Assembly (NCBI RefSeq): GCF_004193775.1
Contig: NC_041004.1
Coordinates: 3,114,718-3,178,717, forward strand
Direction: 5' to 3'
Length of the DNA: 64,000 nucleotides
Source: Glycine soja
Taxonomy: Eukaryota; Streptophyta; Magnoliopsida; Fabales; Fabaceae
Below, piece by piece: positions 58,797-64,000 of this stretch; the stretch's first letter is position 1; every line of letters begins with the position of its first letter. Below the pieces are notes generated by a model. It saw only the letters and a list, made by a program, of their open reading frames with translations. It searched no databases and had not been told where the DNA came from. The position numbers and the translations under genes were made by a program.

Positions 58797-61700
58797 ATGG
58801 CGAATGGAGGTTTTCCTTTCCAAATGTCGATGCTCACAAAGAACAACTATGATAATTGGAGTATCAAGATGAAGGCGCTACTAGGAGCTCAAGATGTGTG
58901 GGATATCGTAGAGAATGGCTTCGAGGAGCAAGATGAAGCCTCGCTAAGCCAAGGTGTAAAGGAGACGTTGAAGGAGTCAAGAAAGAGAGACAAGAAAGCT
59001 CTCTTTCTCATTTATCAATCGGTGGATGAAAATACATTTGAGAAGATATCCAATGCAACGACGGCCAAAGAAGCATGGGATAAGCTTCAAACTTGCAACA
59101 AAGGAGTTGAGCAGGTAAAAAAGATTCATCTTCAAACTCTTAGAGGTGACTTTGAGCGTTTGTTTATGGAGGAGTCCGAGTCAATTTCTGATTATTTTTC
59201 TCGAGTATTGGCCGTAGTCAATCAACTTAAAAGAAATGGTGAAGATGTTGATGAGGTGAAGGTCATGGAAAAAATACTTCGAACTTTAAATCCAAGTTTT
59301 GACTTCATTGTTACTAACATTGAAGAAAACAAGGATTTAAAGACCATGACTATTGAGCAACTCATGGGTTCTTTACAAGCATACGAAGAAAAACAAAAGA
59401 GAAAAATTAAACAAAAGGAGGCTACGGAGCAACTACTACAACTCAACGTAAAGGAAGCAAACTATGCAAATTACAAGAGCCAAAGAGGACGAGGTCGTGG
59501 CCAAGATCGTGGACGTGGACGAGGACATGGAGGAGAAGGAAGAGGTGGTTACAACAACCACTCCAACAAATTCATCAATGGAGAAAGAAGTTGGAATCCA
59601 CAAGTAACAATAGGTCGTGGAAGAGGAAATTCATGGTCGAGGTATGACAAATCACAAATCAAGTGCTTCAATTGCAACAAGATTGGTCACTACGCATCCG
59701 AGTGTAGATTCTCGAAAAAGGTTGAAGAGAAAGCTAACTTTGTAGAAGAAAAAGGCAGAGAAGAAGAAATTTTGCTACTCGCGTGCCAAAACAAATTTGA
59801 AGAGAAAAGAAACAAGTGGTACCTCGACACTGGCGCAAGCAACCACATGTGCGGCGATCAAAGCATGTTCGTGGAGATCAATGAAGCGGCAACTGGCGAT
59901 GTCTCATTTGGAGACGACTCAAAGATACCAGTCAAAGGCAAAGGTAAAATTCTCATACGTTTGAAGAATGGGAGTCATCAATTCATATCCAATGTCTACT
60001 ATGTGCCTAACATGAAGGATAATATTTTGAGCTTGGGACAATTATTAGAGAAAGGCTATGACATCCATTTGAAAGAACATAGTCTTTTCTTAAGAGATTG
60101 TAGACATAACTTGATTGCTAAGGTGCCTATGTCAAAGAATAGAATGTTCCTCTTGAACATTCAAAATGATGTGGCAAAGTGTCTCAAGGCTTGCTCTACC
60201 GACTCTTCGTGGCTATGGCATCTACTATTCGGGCACCTCAACTTCGACGGTCTAGAACGTTTAGCGAAGAAGGAGATGGTGAGAGGCTTGCCTAGCATCA
60301 ACCACCCAGACCAACTTTGCGAAGGATGTCTAATTGGGAAGCAATTTCGTAAAAGTTTTCCAAAGGAATCAACAACAAGAGCAACAAAGCCGCTAGAGCT
60401 CATACACACCGATGTCTATGGACCAATCAAACCCAATTCATTTGGTAAGAATAAGTACTTTCTCCTCTTTATTGATGATTATTCTAGAAAAACCTAGGTT
60501 TATTTCTTGAAGGAGAAATCAGAAGTGTTTGAAAACTTTAAGAAGTTCAAAGCCCTCGTGGAGAAAGAAAGTGGTCTTTCCATCAAGGCCATGAGATCTG
60601 ATCGAGGAGGAGAGTTCACTTCAAATAAGTTCAACAAATATTGTGAAGACCATGGAATCCGTCGCCCACTGACAGTGCCAAGATCGCCACAACAAAATGG
60701 AGTAGCAGAGAGAAAGAACCGGACCATACTTAACATGGTGAGAAGCATGTTCAAGAGCAAGAAGATGCCGAAGGAGTTTTGGGTTGAAGCAGTGACATGT
60801 GCAGTTTACCTAACAAACCGTTCCCCAACAAGAAGCGTGCATGAGAAGACACCACAAGAAGCATGGAGTGGAAGGAAGCCTGGGATCTCTCACCTCAAAG
60901 TGTTTGGAAGCATTGCCTATACCCATATTCCAGACGAAAAGAGGACAAAGCTCGATGATAAAAGTGAGAAGTACGTGTTTGTGGGTTACGACTCAAGATC
61001 CAAGGGGTACAAGCTCTATAATCCAAATATTAGAAAGATCGTCATAAGTCGCGACGTGGAGTTCGACGAAGAAGATTGTTGGGATTGGAGTGTTCAAGAA
61101 GATAAGTATGATTTTCTTCCTTATTTTGAAGAAGATGATGAAATTGAACAATCAATCATAGAGGAACATATTACACCACCTGCCTCACCGACACCAAGGC
61201 TGGATGAAACAAGTTCAAGTGAGAGGACACCGCGACTAAGGAGCATTGAAGAGATTTATGAGGTAACCAAAAACCTAAACGACATTAACCTCTTTTGTCT
61301 TTTTGGTGATTGTGAGCCTCTAAGCTATCAAGAAGCGGCGGAAAACATAAAGTGGAAAGACGCCATGGACGAAGAAATCAAGTCAATCACGAAGAATGAT
61401 ACGTGGGAACTTACTACACTTCCACGAGGACACAAAGCAATCGGATTAAGATGGGTGTACAAGGCAAAGAAGAATGCTAAAGGAGATGTGGAGAGATACA
61501 AAGCAAGATTGGTGGCTAAAGGCTATAGTCAAAGACAAGGAATTGACTATGATGAGGTATTTGCTCCTGTTGCTCGTCTTGAAACTATTAGACTGATCAT
61601 TTCTTTGGCAACCCAAAATAAATGGAAGATCTATCAAATGGATGTGAAGTCAGCCTTCTTGAATGGTTTTCTCGAAGAAGAAGTCTATATTGAGCAACCA

Positions 61701-62842
61701 TTGGGCTATGAAGTAAAAGGGCAAGAAGAAAAAGTCTTGAAGTTGAAGAAGGCGTTGTACGGTCTCAAGCAAGCACCGAGAGCTTGGAATGTTCGAATCG
61801 ACAAGTACTTTCAAGACAAGAACTTCATCAAGTGTCCATATGAGCATGCACTCTATATCAAAGCGCAAAGTGGAGATATTTTGATTGTGTGTTTGTATGT
61901 AGATGACTTGATCTTTACAGGGAACAATCCAAGCATGTTCGAAGAGTTCAAGAAAGATATGTCAAATGAATTTGAGATGACGGATATGGGGCTCATGGCA
62001 TATTATCTCGGCATCGAAATAAAACAAGAAGACAAAGGAATTTTCATCACCCAAGAAGGCTATGCCAAAGAAGTCCTTAAGAAGTTCAAGATGGATGATG
62101 CCAATCCAGTTGGCACCCCGATGGAATGTGGCAGCAAGTTGAGCAAGCATGAAAAAGGAGAGAATGTGGATCCAACTCTTTACAAAAGTTTGGTTGGAAG
62201 TTTACGTTACTTGACATGTACAAGGCCGGATATTCTCTATGCTGTAGGAGTAGTAAGTCGCTTCATGGAAGCTCCAACCACAACTCACTTCAAGGCGGCA
62301 AAGAGAATCCTTCGATACATCAAAGGTACAACAAACTTTGGCTTGCACTATTACTCTTCTGGCAATTATGACATTGTTGGCTATAGTGATAGCGATTGGA
62401 GTGGAGACTTGGATGATAGAAAGAGCACTACTGGTTTGTGTTCTTTATGGGAGATACTGCTTTCACCTGGTTGTCAAAGAAGCAACCAATAGTCACACTA
62501 TCAACTTGTGAAGCCGAGTATGTCACTGCCACATCATGCGTTTGTCATGCAATTTGGCTAAGGAACTTGTTGAAAGAGTTAAAAATGCCACAAGAAGAAC
62601 CTATGGAAATATGTGTTGACAATAAATCAGCACTCACTTTGGCAAAGAATCCAGTCTTTCATGAAAGAAGTAAGCACATCGACACCCGTTACCACTTCAT
62701 AAGAGAATGCATTGAGAAGAAGGAGGTAAAGTTGAAGTATGTGATGTCTCAAGATCAAGCTGCCGACATTTTCACAAAGCCACTCAAGTTGGAAACTTTC
62801 GTGAAGCTAAGGAGTATGCTTGGAGTCACAAATCAAGTTTAA
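58797..62842 (+). pseudogene. Ty1/copia gag-pol polyprotein with two point defects
   Basis: It starts at the ATG 58797, just after the primer-binding site (an upstream open stretch from 58653 is LTR). Gag carries an arginine/glycine-rich part and a zinc knuckle 'CFNCNKIGHYASEC'. The protease has 'YLDTGASNHMCG'. Integrase has 'HLNFDGLERL', 'CEGCLIGKQ', 'SDRGGEFTS' and 'PQQNGVAERKN'. Reverse transcriptase has 'AFLNGFLEEEVYIEQP' and the catalytic 'LYVDDLIF'. RNase H ends with 'STCEAEYVTATSC' and 'QAADIFTKPL'. Two defects: a nonsense codon TAG at 60495-60497 inside the integrase core, and a one-base loss near 62435 that puts the last part of RNase H in another frame. Apart from these the frame is open. 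The element is close to the tobacco TNT1 type. Confidence 0.92.
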
Positions 62843-62849
62843 GGGGGGA
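62841..62849 (+). promoter_or_regulatory. Polypurine tract of the copia element
   Basis: 'aagggggga' directly before the 3' LTR, the usual primer site for plus-strand DNA synthesis. Confidence 0.85.
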
Positions 62850-63223
62850 TGTTGAAATATAAACTTGATTTGGGCCTAAATTAATTATTTGGTTCCTTGG
62901 ACTTAGTTATTTTGGGCTTAAGTAATTATGGGTCATGTTTCTAGAGAATTCTTGTAGTGTTTGGAGTGTTTAGATATTTCTTATGGTTGTAATATTTTCT
63001 AGAATACTCTTTGGATCTCTAGAGTTGAGAACTCTCTAGAATTAGTGTGTCTAGAGTTCTCCTTAGAGTAGTATAAATAGAGATGTAATCCTACACATTT
63101 GTATCAAGCAAAAATACAAAGTTCTCTCCTCCATAAAGAATTCTCCTTCCTATCAAGTTTCTATTCAAAGTCTCCAATATTCCTAAACACTTTTCCTAAA
63201 CATAAAAAGCCTTATTTCCAACA
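62850..63223 (+). repeat. 3' LTR of the copia element
   Basis: 374 bp. It differs from the 5' LTR at four bases and has an extra 13 bp from a short tandem duplication around 'cctaaacacttttcctaaac' (63183). Confidence 0.93.
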
Positions 63224-63440
63224 CAAATTTGGCAACTTGAATCAAAACGGAACGAAATTTCTGAGGCTCTAGAAAGCATGAAAAAGAGTAAAGTTGAGTA
63301 GACTTCTGGGGAAGCAAGTGTTGCCAAATCAATTGTAACCCTTACTGGGGAGATTCAGCTTGGATTATCTAAAAACTCAAGATGAGAGCTGAAGAAATCC
63401 AACTTTGCCCGGTGTGTAGCTAAAGGGGGAGGATGGTGTA

Positions 63441-64000
63441 TTGGCGTGGGATGAGTAAGAGGATTTGGAAAGGGCAGTAGCTAGTATCAGTGATGTGGCT
63501 AATAGAGGACATGTCAACTTATGCCACATGAATTAATTCAAGGTGGTAGGATTTGCTTTCAAAATTTGATTATTTAAATATCTTTCTGTCTCCTATATTT
63601 AAAAGTGATTTTTGTCCCTCAAATTGAAAAATAATTTTTTCAGTCTTCCAAATTTTGAAATAATTTTTAATTCCCAAAATTTAGAAGTTATTTTTTTCAA
63701 TTCACTTAATTTGGAAATAGTTCATTTTAAATTTGGTTCAAGAGGTATTTGTAAATTGATTTATAATTTTAAAAAATATTTTCACTGTCACTATATTTGA
63801 TAATCACCCTTTGGGATGTCATCTCTATCATCATTGGCACTAACACACCATTGTCATGGGTACTATCATTATCACCTTCACCACACTACTAACACAACTA
63901 ACATTATTATCAATATTATTATTATAATTGTTATGACCATCATTATTATACAAACACATCCTTAAACTAATTTAATTTAGAAAAATATTTTTTATTTCAG
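63441..64000. other. Intergenic DNA to the window end
   Basis: T- and A-rich with 'aaaatttgg...' phrases repeated in both directions around 63600-63740. No gene recognised. Confidence 0.5.

Larger units (their letters stand above)
58404..63223 (+). mobile_element. Ty1/copia LTR retrotransposon, nearly intact, 4.82 kb
   Basis: LTRs are 58404-58764 (361 bp) and 62850-63223 (374 bp), with TG...CA ends and a perfect 5-bp target duplication 'caaat' (58399-58403 and 63224-63228). The primer-binding site is 'tggtatcagagc' at 58768-58779, complementary to initiator tRNA-Met. The polypurine tract 'aagggggga' lies directly before the 3' LTR. The domain order gag-protease-integrase-reverse transcriptase-RNase H identifies Ty1/copia. 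LTR divergence is four substitutions plus one 13-bp tandem duplication, so insertion is recent. It lies in the decayed gene 56168-63440. Confidence 0.95.
56168..63440 (+). pseudogene. Decayed plant gene (DUF7081-like), split by a copia element
   Basis: Exon 1 is 56168-56199 (MALSDISTPT, AG|GTAAAG donor). Exon 2 starts at 57214 after 'ttgcag' and joins in phase (AG|T, then CPDEKESDCD). It contains 'LPYAPEGWPNPGDV', which I recall from a plant family with a DUF7081 domain; a shifted frame gives 'IETFFDLFSWQIP' near 57490 and 'ADPATGKTPRK' before a donor at 57549. After 57679 come 'AVLSLPITPPVKSLETEENG' and later acidic, helical pieces ('SKGISDSEEGSAM', 'LESKKHRVLGLKNE') broken by at least five stops or shifts. 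The copia element enters at 58404. Beyond it the same frame goes on ('WQLESKRNEISEALESMKKS', 63228 onward). The function of the family is not known to me. Confidence 0.65.

Noticed and set aside
1..64000. tRNA or rRNA genes
   Set aside because: I looked for tRNA-like cloverleaf boxes and rRNA motifs and saw none beyond primer-binding sites of retroelements.

Overview
The window is nuclear DNA from a flowering plant. It is strongly AT-rich, its genes carry short GT-AG introns, and it is full of LTR retrotransposons and small inverted-repeat elements. Family resemblances (pectinesterases, a CASP-like gene, the transposon types) suggest a legume close to soybean; that assignment is inference from the sequence only. 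I see no tRNA, rRNA or CRISPR array.

Layout. 1-9000: a pectin methylesterase/invertase inhibitor (PMEI) gene and a broken tandem copy 5.6 kb downstream. Between them lies a young non-autonomous Ty3/gypsy-type element (4477-6199) that carries the start of a kinesin motor gene. 9000-15900: a two-exon BAHD acyltransferase (11912-13457) and a 1.07-kb long-TIR element. 15903-22904, minus strand: a complete 16-exon methionine aminopeptidase 1A gene, with an inverted-repeat element in intron 2. 22905-31990: gene-poor DNA holding a gag fragment, a MITE, a foldback element and a CACTA terminus. 31993-36020, minus strand: a three-exon pectinesterase. 36100-47750: remnants only (PIF/Harbinger transposase, CACTA terminus, CASP-like pseudogene, LTR with primer-binding site, inhibitor pseudogene). 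47879-49883, plus strand: a two-exon pectinesterase. 51186-55946: a degenerate Ty3/gypsy element on the minus strand. 56168-63440: a decayed plant gene split by a nearly intact Ty1/copia element (58404-63223).

How it fits together. Four genes look intact apart from the simple PMEI: the BAHD enzyme, MAP1A and the two pectinesterases. Five loci (PMEI, PMEI pseudogene, two pectinesterases with PMEI-type pro-regions, one inhibitor fragment) belong to pectin methylesterification control, so this is a loose cell-wall gene cluster. The rest is mainly transposon history. LTR pairs differ by about 1% (copia and kinesin-carrying element) to about 7% (large gypsy), so insertions of different ages lie side by side. 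The most unusual object is the kinesin-carrying retroelement. I found no defence system or other clearly new multi-gene system.
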